Below are positions 1 to 5,733 of a stretch of DNA of 5,768 bases, one piece after another. Numbering within the stretch: the first letter of the stretch is position 1; every line of letters begins with the position of its first letter. Origin of the DNA: Lachnospiraceae bacterium (GTDB lineage Bacteria > Bacillota > Clostridia > Lachnospirales > Lachnospiraceae); NCBI GenBank assembly GCA_017446125.1, contig JAFSRL010000129.1, positions 1 through 5,768 of the forward strand. Direction: 5' to 3'. Below the pieces are notes generated by a model. The model was not told the origin of the DNA. It did not search any database and saw nothing but the letters and a program-made list of their open reading frames with translations. The position numbers were made by a program, and so were the translations under genes.

Positions 1-65
1 GACTTGTCTGAACGGGCATAACGTTCCAGCTCATGTTGTTCCTCTCTTCTCCCTATGATTCTCAT
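1..65 (-). CDS. Archaeal-type (ATPase_2/AAA) ATP-binding protein, N-terminal fragment
   Basis: Only the first 21 codons are present; the gene continues past the left edge. The peptide begins MRIIGRREEQHEL and ends at SDK. The pattern 'hhGRxxEQxxLxxxxxSDK' matches the N-terminus of the archaeal-type P-loop ATPases (ATPase_2, PF01637, often with a C-terminal DUF234 domain) common in Clostridia and Bacteroides. In those proteins the next residues normally carry a VYGRRRVGKT Walker A loop, which cannot be seen here. The start is supported by an AAGGAG ribosome binding site at about 72-77, six bases before the ATG, and by a candidate promoter upstream. Proteins of this family have no settled role. 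They are sporadically distributed, often as several paralogues per genome. The family call rests on a short stretch and is tentative; the existence of a coding start is better supported. Confidence 0.6.
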   Translation of the reverse strand, partial: MRIIGRREEQHELERYARSDK

Positions 66-103
66 GGAGTTCTCCTTTTTATGACACCTCATTATTCCGC
101 CTA

Positions 104-132
104 ATTATAGCACAAAGTCCAAATAAAGGCAA
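104..132 (-). promoter_or_regulatory. Candidate sigma-A promoter of the ATPase gene
   Basis: On the minus strand there is a perfect -10 box TATAAT (104-109) and a -35-like TTGCCT (127-132, 4 of 6 matches), with exactly 17 bases between them. Transcription would start near 97, giving a leader of roughly 30 bases before the ATG at 65. The whole spacer is made of the repeat motif TTATTTGGACTTTGTGC, so anything that binds the repeat would cover the promoter. The other two repeat copies have the TTGC sequence at the same distance but lack a good -10 box. Confidence 0.6.
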
Positions 133-160
133 AATTTTGCTCTTATTTGGACTTTGTGCT
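109..160. repeat. 52-bp near-perfect palindrome over the ATPase promoter
   Basis: The left arm AGCACAAAGTCCAAATAA (109-126) is the exact reverse complement of the right arm at 143-160. Between them a perfect 12-bp palindrome GCAAAATTTTGC (129-140) shares the same centre (134.5). Only the two pairs 127/142 and 128/141 break the symmetry, and the second is a G-T wobble. The palindrome covers the -35 and spacer of the candidate minus-strand promoter and stops at the -10 box. It could be an operator with two head-to-head half sites or an RNA hairpin. No T-tract follows it on the minus strand. On the plus strand TTTTT occurs five bases after the right arm, but no plus-strand gene precedes it, so a terminator is less likely. 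Confidence 0.85.
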
Positions 161-175
161 GTGTTTTTGCTATGT

Positions 176-194
176 AAAGTCCAAATAAGAGCAA
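176..194. repeat. Third copy of the 19-base motif
   Basis: The sequence AAAGTCCAAATAAGAGCAA (176-194) is the exact reverse complement of 137-155, the right half of the neighbouring palindrome. It is in the same orientation as the left half (114-132), which differs by two bases. It is a half site: the sequence to its right (195-202, GTTTTTGC) only roughly continues the central palindrome and the second arm is absent. The copy lies between the end of the alcohol dehydrogenase gene and the palindrome. Confidence 0.85.
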
Positions 195-222
195 GTTTTT
201 GCCTGTGAGTGAAGAGGTGTAA

Positions 223-1308
223 TCATACCCCCACAACGCGTCGTAAAACGGTTTCGTCGACCTTGAAGGGTGCCTGGGAAAGCTTTGCGGGGTTGGAGAG
301 CAAATCCTGCACGCTCATCTCCAGGACAACGGTATCCACGGTGTCGCGACCGCAGGTGATTTCGTAGTGGCGCTCGAGGTCGTCCGTGTCGGTAAAGCCC
401 GCCATGCGCAGGACCTCCGAAGCCATATCTTTATCCGCTTCCCTTAAATAGCCGGGCATAAAGAATCCGCAGGCCTTGCCGTGCGGCATGCCGGTGTTGT
501 AGGTGAGCGCATAGCTCAAGCCGTGCGGCAGGCTCGTCCCCGTGTGCGTGATCGCCATACCCGCAATCATGGAGGCGTTCAACATATCAAAGAGCGCCTC
601 TTCCGAAGGCTTCTCCGTATCCAGATGCTGCAGGAGCTGTTGCGAACGCTTCCAGATCTCAAGTCCCTTCACCACGCAGAGCCTGGAGTAGTCCGTTGCC
701 TTCACATTCACAAAGCTCTCAAAGAAATGCGCGAGCGCGTCCGTCGTGGTGTCTGTCAATACATGCGCCGGGGCGGTCGCCAAATACTTCCCGTCAATCA
801 AAGACAACGCCGCGAAGACCTTGTGCGGCAGCGCCTGCTTCGTCTTTAATTCATGTCTTGTGATGATCGAATACGGCGTCGATTCCGAACCCGTGCCGCA
901 GGTCGTGGGAATCAGGGCAAGCGGAATTGCCTGTGTCGGTTTTGCCGCGTCAAAGAGGTAGTCCGCCTGCGCGTCCTTGTTCTTAATCATGAGCGCAATC
1001 GCCTTCGCCGCGTCCATGGGGCTTCCGCCGCCAATCCCGATGACAAAGTCGCAGCCGGCATTCACGCCCGCATCCCGCGCCTTCATGACGGTTTCCGTCG
1101 AGGGGTTTTCTTCCACCTCATTGAAGTGCGTGTACTTCACGCCGCCTTTCGTGAGCGCATCGATGACGTCCTGTAAGGAGCCGTTCTTTTCCGCGCTGGA
1201 ACGTCCCGTGACAAGGAGCGCATGCGTCCCTAAGGCCGCGAGCTCTTCCGCATGATTCAAAACACAGTTCTTTTCCGAGTAAACCTTTGCGGGCATGTAG
1301 AAATGCAT
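223..1308 (-). CDS. Iron-containing alcohol dehydrogenase
   Basis: This 361-residue protein is a group III (Fe-dependent) alcohol dehydrogenase, a cytoplasmic enzyme that interconverts an alcohol and an aldehyde or ketone with NAD(P). The N-terminal dinucleotide-binding half has the glycine-rich loop GGGSPMD (93-99) and the family motif TTCGTGSE (135-142). The C-terminal helical half has the complete metal-binding set: Asp190, His194, His262 and His276 (in TDALAH, SLPHG and MPHGKACG), matching Asp196, His200, His263 and His277 of E. coli FucO. The Asp39 that gives FucO its NAD preference is replaced by a glycine region (VTGRSS, 33-38), which points to NADP(H); this is inference. The length is slightly below the usual 380-390. 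The start is set by a perfect AGGAGG at 1315-1320, six bases upstream. It is the last gene of the operon, 18 bases after yfbR. The substrate cannot be told from sequence; a role in reducing or oxidising a product of the imported carbohydrate is possible. Confidence 0.92.
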   Translation of the reverse strand: MHFYMPAKVYSEKNCVLNHAEELAALGTHALLVTGRSSAEKNGSLQDVIDALTKGGVKYTHFNEVEENPSTETVMKARDAGVNAGCDFVIGIGGGSPMDAAKAIALMIKNKDAQADYLFDAAKPTQAIPLALIPTTCGTGSESTPYSIITRHELKTKQALPHKVFAALSLIDGKYLATAPAHVLTDTTTDALAHFFESFVNVKATDYSRLCVVKGLEIWKRSQQLLQHLDTEKPSEEALFDMLNASMIAGMAITHTGTSLPHGLSYALTYNTGMPHGKACGFFMPGYLREADKDMASEVLRMAGFTDTDDLERHYEITCGRDTVDTVVLEMSVQDLLSNPAKLSQAPFKVDETVLRRVVGV

Positions 1309-1326
1309 GGTGATCCTCCTCTGTTT

Positions 1327-1932
1327 TTATAATAACTCATCCAGTGTCGATCCGTAGGGCGGCAAAAATTCCTTCATGAAATCATCCACCTCCGGATGGA
1401 TTTCCGAGAGCTTTAACAGTTTCTTATACGTTGCTTCCTTCGCGGTCTTGAATTCCCCGTTGCCCGCTTTTTCTTCCTCGATGCATTTGATGTACGCGCT
1501 CAGCTTATCCGCCGCCTTGACGAGGGCGCGCATGTACGCCTCCTCCGGATCGTCCGTGCCCGCGATGGGCGTAAAAATCGCCTCGAAGGAATCGCGGATA
1601 TCATCCGGGAGCTTGCGCAGAAGACGCTTTTCCGCGACCGCTTCCACGTCCTTATACGCCCGCTGCAGCTCGTCGTTGTAATACTTGACGGGCGTGGGCA
1701 TATCGCCCGTGATGATTTCCGACGCGTCATGATACAGCCCGATGAGGGCCGCCTTCTCTGCGTCCAAATGCCTGCCGTGCCGCACATTCGAAAGAATGCA
1801 AAGCGCATGCGCGATCATCGCGACCTCCATGGAATGCTCCGAAAGGGTCTCCGGACGCGACGAGCGCATGAGCGCCCAGCGCTCGATATACTTCATGCGC
1901 GAAATGGTTGCGAAAAATGTGGATTGTGCCAT
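1327..1932 (-). CDS. yfbR: 5'-deoxynucleotidase YfbR (HD domain)
   Basis: This 201-residue protein matches E. coli YfbR (199 residues) along its whole length. YfbR is a cytoplasmic metal-dependent phosphohydrolase that removes the 5' phosphate from deoxyribonucleoside monophosphates. The N-terminal motif SRMKYIERWALMR (11-23) holds the conserved Arg18-Trp19 used in substrate selection. The HD-domain ligands are His33, His68, Asp69 and Asp142, with the catalytic Glu72 in YHDASE. The signature TGDMPTPVKY (75-84) is present, as is the closing helix KAADKLSAYIKCIEE. No key residue is missing. The AGGAG at 1946-1950 sits about 13 bases from the ATG, a rather long spacing. The gene lies 44 bases after the MalF-type permease and 18 before the alcohol dehydrogenase. 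No convincing internal promoter was seen in the 44-base gap, so it is probably co-transcribed. A nucleotide-salvage enzyme inside a sugar-transport operon has no obvious pathway link. Confidence 0.95.
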   Translation of the reverse strand: MAQSTFFATISRMKYIERWALMRSSRPETLSEHSMEVAMIAHALCILSNVRHGRHLDAEKAALIGLYHDASEIITGDMPTPVKYYNDELQRAYKDVEAVAEKRLLRKLPDDIRDSFEAIFTPIAGTDDPEEAYMRALVKAADKLSAYIKCIEEEKAGNGEFKTAKEATYKKLLKLSEIHPEVDDFMKEFLPPYGSTLDELL

Positions 1933-1976
1933 TGCTGTCTTATCTCTCCTGCCGTATTATTTTATTTTCAAGGGGC

Positions 1977-2876
1977 TCATCCCATCGCCCGCTTGATGTA
2001 AAGGCTCGATAAGATCAGCACCAGAATGGTCATAATGATTGCGCCCGCGCTTCCGTAGCCGAAGTCGAGCGATTTGATTCCGAAGTTGTAAAGGTACTGC
2101 GTGATCGTCGAGGTGGAGTTCGCAGGGCCGCCGCCGGTTAAGAGGTTGACCTTGTCGAAAAGCCGGAACGAATCGATCGTGCGCAGCAGGGCACACAGTG
2201 CAAGCGCGCCCTTGATGTTCGGAATCGTGATGTGGATCAGGGTGTCGAACGCGTTCGCGCCGTCGATGCGCGCCGCCTCGTACTGTCCTTCCGGTACCGC
2301 CTGCAGCGCCGCGTACAACAAAAGGAACACAAACGGCGCACTCTGCCACACATCGATTAATAATACCATACCGAAGGCGGTTTTGACATCCGAAAACCAG
2401 TTGTGCACCGGAAGGTGCAGTGACGTGAGGACCTGGTTCACGATGCCGTAGTTGGGGGAGAGCATCATCCGCCAGGACAATGCCACCGTTACCGTGGGCA
2501 AGAGATAAGGCAGAAGCAGCAGCGTGCGCATGAGCTTCTGACCCTTCGTGATGCTGTTGATGAGCAGCGCCATCACAAAGCCCACAAGCATTTCAAAGAC
2601 GACCGCAAGCAGGGTGAACTTCACGGTGTTAAAGACGGACTGACGGAAGTAGGTGTTGCTCAACAAATCCGTGTAGTTCTTTAACGCAATGAAATTCGCG
2701 CCGTTCTTCATGCTGCGCAACAGGTTGTAATCCGTGAAGCTGTAGACGAAGGTGAAGATCAGCGGATATGCGGTCATGACAAGCAGGACGATCAGCGTCG
2801 GGGTGACCATCCCGACGCCGAATCGTCTCGTTTGAGAACCGGCTGTGTTGAATTGTTCCGAAACCGGTTTTTTCAT
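1977..2876 (-). CDS. Carbohydrate ABC transporter permease, MalF/UgpA type
   Basis: This 299-residue integral membrane protein is one half of the channel of a CUT1 sugar ABC importer. A short basic N-terminus is followed by hydrophobic spans near 20-45, 85-108, 117-137, 168-190, about 220-240 and 275-296, giving the usual six. The cytoplasmic EAA loop that docks onto the ATPase is clear at 200-220 (EAARIDGAN, then ITIP), with the invariant Gly207. The region LTGGGP (246-251) is typical of MalF/UgpA-type permeases. It begins only five bases after the stop of the binding-protein gene. Its own ribosome binding site is weak (GATGGG, about 12 bases upstream, inside the preceding gene), so its translation is probably coupled to that gene. 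The substrate is unknown; closest families carry sugars, glycerol-3-phosphate or polyols. Confidence 0.93.
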   Translation of the reverse strand: MKKPVSEQFNTAGSQTRRFGVGMVTPTLIVLLVMTAYPLIFTFVYSFTDYNLLRSMKNGANFIALKNYTDLLSNTYFRQSVFNTVKFTLLAVVFEMLVGFVMALLINSITKGQKLMRTLLLLPYLLPTVTVALSWRMMLSPNYGIVNQVLTSLHLPVHNWFSDVKTAFGMVLLIDVWQSAPFVFLLLYAALQAVPEGQYEAARIDGANAFDTLIHITIPNIKGALALCALLRTIDSFRLFDKVNLLTGGGPANSTSTITQYLYNFGIKSLDFGYGSAGAIIMTILVLILSSLYIKRAMG

Positions 2877-2881
2877 ACTGT

Positions 2882-4171
2882 TTAATTACCCATCAACTGT
2901 TCCAACTGTGCCTGTGCGTCATCGAGACCCTGGTCGACGGTCTTGACACCGTTGATGATGCTGTCCATCTCCGTGCCGAGGATGGTGTAGAACTGTGTCC
3001 ACTCTTCGATGACAGGACGGTAGACGCCGCCCTCAAGAGCTTTGCAGACCACTTCATACTGCGGATAGGTCGCAAGGATTTCCGGATCCTGTAAGCTCGA
3101 ATAACGGCAGGGTACGCCGCCACTTGCAACCGTCGACTTCTGCACATCCTTATCCATCAGATATGTGAGCAGCTCGCACGCCAATTCCTTGTTCTGCGAA
3201 TTTGCGGGAATGCCGATCGTCCAGATACCGTAAACGTTCGCGTTGTGCGCCTTCGCGCCGGCACTCTTCGCGCCGGTGATTGCGCAGTAGTCCGCGGTGG
3301 TGTCCGCGGTCGGGGTGTACCAGCCGGGCCAGCCCACGCCCATTGCGCCCGCGCCGGTGTCGACGGAGGCGATTAAGTCATCCTTCACTTCGGCGTCGCC
3401 CGTTGCGATCAGCTCGAGGTAGAAGTTTAACGCATCCTTGAATTCCTGCGAATTGACGGTGGGCTTGTTGTTCTTGTCGATGACCCAGCCGCCGAAGGAA
3501 AGTAAGATGGGCATGAAGTCGACGACGAAGTTGTTCTGGGAGTCGCCGCGGTAGATGAAGCCCTTCTTGCCATCCGCCTGCGCCTGCCGGCAGATCTTTA
3601 AGATGTCATCAAGCGACGCGATGTCCGTTCCGTCGTAGCCTGCCGCCTGGACGATTTCCTTGTTGTAAAGTAAGACCGTCACGTTGCCGTAGTAAGGTGC
3701 CAGGTACGCGTTGCCGTCCACATAGCTGATCGTGGTCGTTGCCGGGATGATGTCATCGTCCAAGACATACCCGAGCTCCGTTAAGTTTGCGAGCACGCCG
3801 TTTGCCGTGAACTCCGCCATCCAGCTTCCGTCCACCATGCAAAGGTCGTAGCTGCCCTGCGTGTTTGCCGCGTCAAGCGCGATGCCGGTGTGCAAATCTT
3901 CCTCCGAAAGCTCCAGGACTTCGCAGGTGACGTTGTGCTCGGCCTCAAACGCAGGCAGGCATTCCTTGATGACTTCCGCGTAGGTGCCCGCGCGCAGAAT
4001 TAAGGAAAGCTTGGTCACACCGCCTTCGGCGTCGCCCGCGCTCTCCTCAGTCGCAGCCTCTGTGTCGTTTGCTGCCGGTGCTGTCCCGCCGCCACCGCCG
4101 GATGAACCGCCGCAGGCGATCAGGGAAAGACCAAGCGTCAGTGCCAACATCAGTGACAATAACTTTTTCAT
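2882..4171 (-). CDS. Extracellular sugar-binding lipoprotein (family 1 solute-binding protein)
   Basis: This 429-residue protein captures the substrate outside the membrane for the ABC importer encoded on either side. The N-terminus is a lipoprotein signal: two lysines, a hydrophobic stretch and the lipobox LIAC, with Cys20 as the lipidated residue. A flexible Gly/Ser/Ala/Glu-rich linker spans 21-50. The rest is a two-lobe family 1 (MalE/UgpB-like, COG1653) domain, with the hinge-region pattern YLAPYYGNVTVLLYNKE (156-172), GWPGWYTP (280-287) and the usual C-terminal helix near 388-429. Trp117, Trp229, Trp281, Trp284, Trp317 and Trp391 are candidates for stacking against sugar rings; this is inference. 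A strong AGGAGGG (4177-4183) lies five bases before the ATG. The gene sits between the two permease genes, which is unusual. The substrate cannot be named from sequence. Confidence 0.94.
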   Translation of the reverse strand: MKKLLSLMLALTLGLSLIACGGSSGGGGGTAPAANDTEAATEESAGDAEGGVTKLSLILRAGTYAEVIKECLPAFEAEHNVTCEVLELSEEDLHTGIALDAANTQGSYDLCMVDGSWMAEFTANGVLANLTELGYVLDDDIIPATTTISYVDGNAYLAPYYGNVTVLLYNKEIVQAAGYDGTDIASLDDILKICRQAQADGKKGFIYRGDSQNNFVVDFMPILLSFGGWVIDKNNKPTVNSQEFKDALNFYLELIATGDAEVKDDLIASVDTGAGAMGVGWPGWYTPTADTTADYCAITGAKSAGAKAHNANVYGIWTIGIPANSQNKELACELLTYLMDKDVQKSTVASGGVPCRYSSLQDPEILATYPQYEVVCKALEGGVYRPVIEEWTQFYTILGTEMDSIINGVKTVDQGLDDAQAQLEQLMGN

Positions 4172-4207
4172 TGTTTCCCTCCTGTTCTAAAAATTGTTGT
4201 GTAACAG

Positions 4208-5047
4208 TTACTCTTTTACCGCGCCGCTGGAAAGGCCGGAGATCAGGTAATTCTGCGCGAAGATCACGAAAAGCGTGATGGGAATTACCGAAATCACACC
4301 GCCCGCGGCGACCAGGCCGAAGTTTGTCAGGTTGTCCTCCGTGTTCAAAAGGGCGAGCGCCAAAGGCACCGTGGCGTTCGACGGAGAACGCGTGAAAATG
4401 ACCGTGTAGGTGTATTCGTTCCAGGCATACATGAAGCTTAACATCGAGACCGCGGCAATGCCGGGCGCGACAAGCGGCAAGACGATGCGCGTAAACATCT
4501 GCCATTCGGTGGCGCCGTCCACCTTCGCGCTCTCTTCCACCTCCTCCGGCAAATCCTGGAAGAAGCTGATGAGGAACCAGATGATGAGCGGCACGTTGAT
4601 GAGGACGCACGCGAGCATGACCGGCAGCTTCGTATTTAAGATGCCCACTTTATTGAACATGATGTACAAGGGAATCGTGAAGGCGACCGGCGGCAAGACA
4701 CGCACCAGAAGCACCCAGTAGGTTAAGGGCTTTTTGATGCCGAACCGAAAGCGCCTGCGCGCAAGCACATACGCCGCGCAAATTCCCGCGATCAAGGAAA
4801 TCACGAGCGAGCCGAAGGTGGTCTGTAAGGAATTCACGATTGCCTGGGAAATGCCCTGCTTTTGAAAGAGCTGGATGAAGTGTTCGAGGGTGAGGGTCTG
4901 GGGAATCAACGCGATTTGCCCGCGCATTTCATCCGTCGGACGAATGCTCATCGCGACAAGCCAATAAATCGGAAACAGTCCGATTAACAGAAATACGGCA
5001 CAGCCAAGTGCCTTCCACAAAGCGGAAAGTCTTCTTGCGGTTCGCAT
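4208..5047 (-). CDS. Carbohydrate ABC transporter permease, MalG/UgpE type
   Basis: This 279-residue membrane protein is the second channel subunit of the CUT1 importer. Six hydrophobic spans are visible near 13-34, 74-96, 108-130, 140-163, 190-210 and 243-265. The EAA loop is at about 171-191 (EESAKVDGATEW, then IVLP), with the invariant glycine at 178. The C-terminal GAVKE is the typical end of MalG-type permeases. An AGGAGG (5053-5058) five bases before the ATG fixes the start. This is the first gene of the leftward operon, 36 bases before the binding-protein gene and divergent from perR across 172 bases. Having MalG first, then the binding protein, then MalF reverses the common order. No ATPase gene is seen among the neighbours. 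Confidence 0.93.
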   Translation of the reverse strand: MRTARRLSALWKALGCAVFLLIGLFPIYWLVAMSIRPTDEMRGQIALIPQTLTLEHFIQLFQKQGISQAIVNSLQTTFGSLVISLIAGICAAYVLARRRFRFGIKKPLTYWVLLVRVLPPVAFTIPLYIMFNKVGILNTKLPVMLACVLINVPLIIWFLISFFQDLPEEVEESAKVDGATEWQMFTRIVLPLVAPGIAAVSMLSFMYAWNEYTYTVIFTRSPSNATVPLALALLNTEDNLTNFGLVAAGGVISVIPITLFVIFAQNYLISGLSSGAVKE

Positions 5048-5071
5048 ACACCCCTCCTGTTGCTACCTACA

Positions 5072-5099
5072 TTAATAACAGTATCATTGCGATTGACAA
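5072..5099 (-). promoter_or_regulatory. Candidate promoter of the ABC-yfbR-ADH operon (proximal)
   Basis: The minus strand has a -35-like TTGTCA (5094-5099, 5 of 6 matches) and a -10-like TATTAA (5072-5077, 4 of 6) separated by 16 bases. It would give a short leader of about 18 bases that just includes the AGGAGG site. An alternative is a distal promoter with TAAACA (5134-5139) and TATAGT (5111-5116), 17 bases apart. Sequence alone does not decide between them. Confidence 0.4.
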
Positions 5100-5128
5100 A
5101 AAGCAAGCAAACTATATGCAAAATTTTA

Positions 5129-5146
5129 TAAATTGTTTACAATTTA
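5129..5146. promoter_or_regulatory. 18-bp inverted repeat, candidate operator between divergent genes
   Basis: TAAATTGT (5129-5136) and ACAATTTA (5139-5146) are exact reverse complements separated by two T bases. The site overlaps the plus-strand -35 TTTACA (5136-5141) of perR and the distal minus-strand -35 TAAACA (5134-5139) of the ABC operon. It is AT-rich but is not a good match to the B. subtilis PerR box (two 7-base arms around one base), so the binding protein is unknown. Confidence 0.5.
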
Positions 5147-5163
5147 ATTATTGCAATTCTAAT
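5136..5163 (+). promoter_or_regulatory. Candidate perR promoter
   Basis: The plus strand has TTTACA (5136-5141) and TCTAAT (5158-5163), each 5 of 6 matches to the sigma-A consensus, with a 16-base spacer. The start of transcription would be near 5170, leaving a leader of about 50 bases. The -35 lies inside the 18-bp inverted repeat, which would allow repression or autoregulation. Confidence 0.45.
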
Positions 5164-5219
5164 TTTTTGTGTTAAACTAAAATAGTAATAGTTACTGAAA
5201 TATTTTTTGAGGGTTAATC

Positions 5220-5615
5220 ATGGCTTTAAAGTATTCAAAACAACGCGCGATCATCATGGATTTCCTGAAGGATCGCAAGGATCATCCGACAGCGGATGTG
5301 GTTTACACAAATGTACGTAAGATTCTGCCCAATATCAGCCTGGGTACCGTTTACCGTAACCTGATGCTTTTAACGGAACTCGGCGAGATCAAAAAGATAC
5401 AGGTGGGCGACGGTGTCGATCACTTCGATTCGACCACCGGTGAGCACGACCACTTTGTATGTACCGAGTGTGGTGGCGTATTTGATCTGCCGGTCAGGGA
5501 AGCGTTCGACGCGGCGCGTTACGCAGGGCCTGATTTTGACGGAGAGATCACGGGCTATACGCTCAATCTGCGGGGTGTGTGTGCCGGATGTCTGGCCAAA
5601 GAACACACGGCGTAA
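5220..5615 (+). CDS. perR: Peroxide-responsive repressor PerR (Fur family)
   Basis: This 131-residue protein is a Fur-family metalloregulator that represses peroxide-defence genes until its iron-loaded histidines are oxidised by hydrogen peroxide. The N-terminal winged helix ends in the recognition segment ISLGTVYRNL (39-48). All five regulatory-metal ligands of B. subtilis PerR align: His22 (His37), Asp70 (Asp85), His76 (His91), His78 (His93) and Asp89 (Asp104). The aspartate at the last position, rather than glutamate, marks PerR rather than Fur or Zur. The structural zinc is held by Cys81/Cys84 (CTEC) and Cys121/Cys124 (CAGC). It is about 14 residues shorter than B. subtilis PerR (145), mostly at the N-terminus, as in many clostridial homologues. 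A GAGGG (5209-5213) six bases before the ATG supports the start. A rubredoxin-type gene follows on the same strand, consistent with a peroxide-stress unit. Confidence 0.93.
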   Translation: MALKYSKQRAIIMDFLKDRKDHPTADVVYTNVRKILPNISLGTVYRNLMLLTELGEIKKIQVGDGVDHFDSTTGEHDHFVCTECGGVFDLPVREAFDAARYAGPDFDGEITGYTLNLRGVCAGCLAKEHTA

Positions 5616-5634
5616 ATTTCTTTTTCAGTTAAAT

Positions 5635-5692
5635 AAAGCGCGTACTGTCTCTGGCAAGGGATGTGTTTTTTGCGTCCGGACAGTTACGCTTT
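5635..5692 (+). other. Imperfect stem-loop between perR and the rubredoxin-type gene
   Basis: GCGTACTGTC (5640-5649) can pair with GACAGTTACGC (5679-5689) with one bulged T, and AAA (5635-5637) with TTT (5690-5692) across a two-base bulge. An alternative inner pairing is TCTGG (5650-5654) with CCGGA (5676-5680). No T-tract follows the stem, although six T bases lie in the loop (5666-5671). It is not a standard terminator. It may be a partial attenuator or mRNA processing element, or chance. Confidence 0.35.
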
Positions 5693-5733
5693 AGATAGGA
5701 ATCTGTTGTAGGTAGTAGAAAGGAGATGACATT

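Noticed and set aside
109..160. The palindrome as terminal inverted repeats of an insertion sequence.
   Set aside because: The arms are only 16 bases apart, with no transposase between them and no target duplication seen.
109..194. The repeat cluster as a CRISPR array.
   Set aside because: The copies alternate in orientation, spacing is irregular, there are only three, and no cas gene is visible.
481..849. 122-codon plus-strand open frame opposite the alcohol dehydrogenase.
   Set aside because: It is antisense to a full-length conserved enzyme, has a low-complexity Arg-rich translation, and has no ribosome binding site or family resemblance.
4201..4212. GTAACAGTTACT here resembles GTAATAGTTACT at 5185-5196, both nearly palindromic.
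   Set aside because: The first copy overlaps the stop codon of the MalG-type permease and the motif is short, so chance is the simpler explanation. There is no matching promoter context at both places.
4047..4610. 187-codon minus-strand open frame and other long frames overlapping the real genes.
   Set aside because: These are shadow frames. They span the boundary of two well-supported genes, have arginine/histidine-rich composition without domains, and lack good ribosome binding sites.
5084..5096. TCATTGCGATTGA as a CcpA (cre) or LacI-type operator for the sugar operon.
   Set aside because: Only the outer TCA/TGA arms and two inner pairs are symmetric, and it does not fit the cre consensus well.
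5129..5163. A canonical PerR box upstream of perR.
   Set aside because: The best alignment to the two-arm 7-1-7 consensus gives about 9 of 14 matches in very AT-rich DNA, too weak to call.
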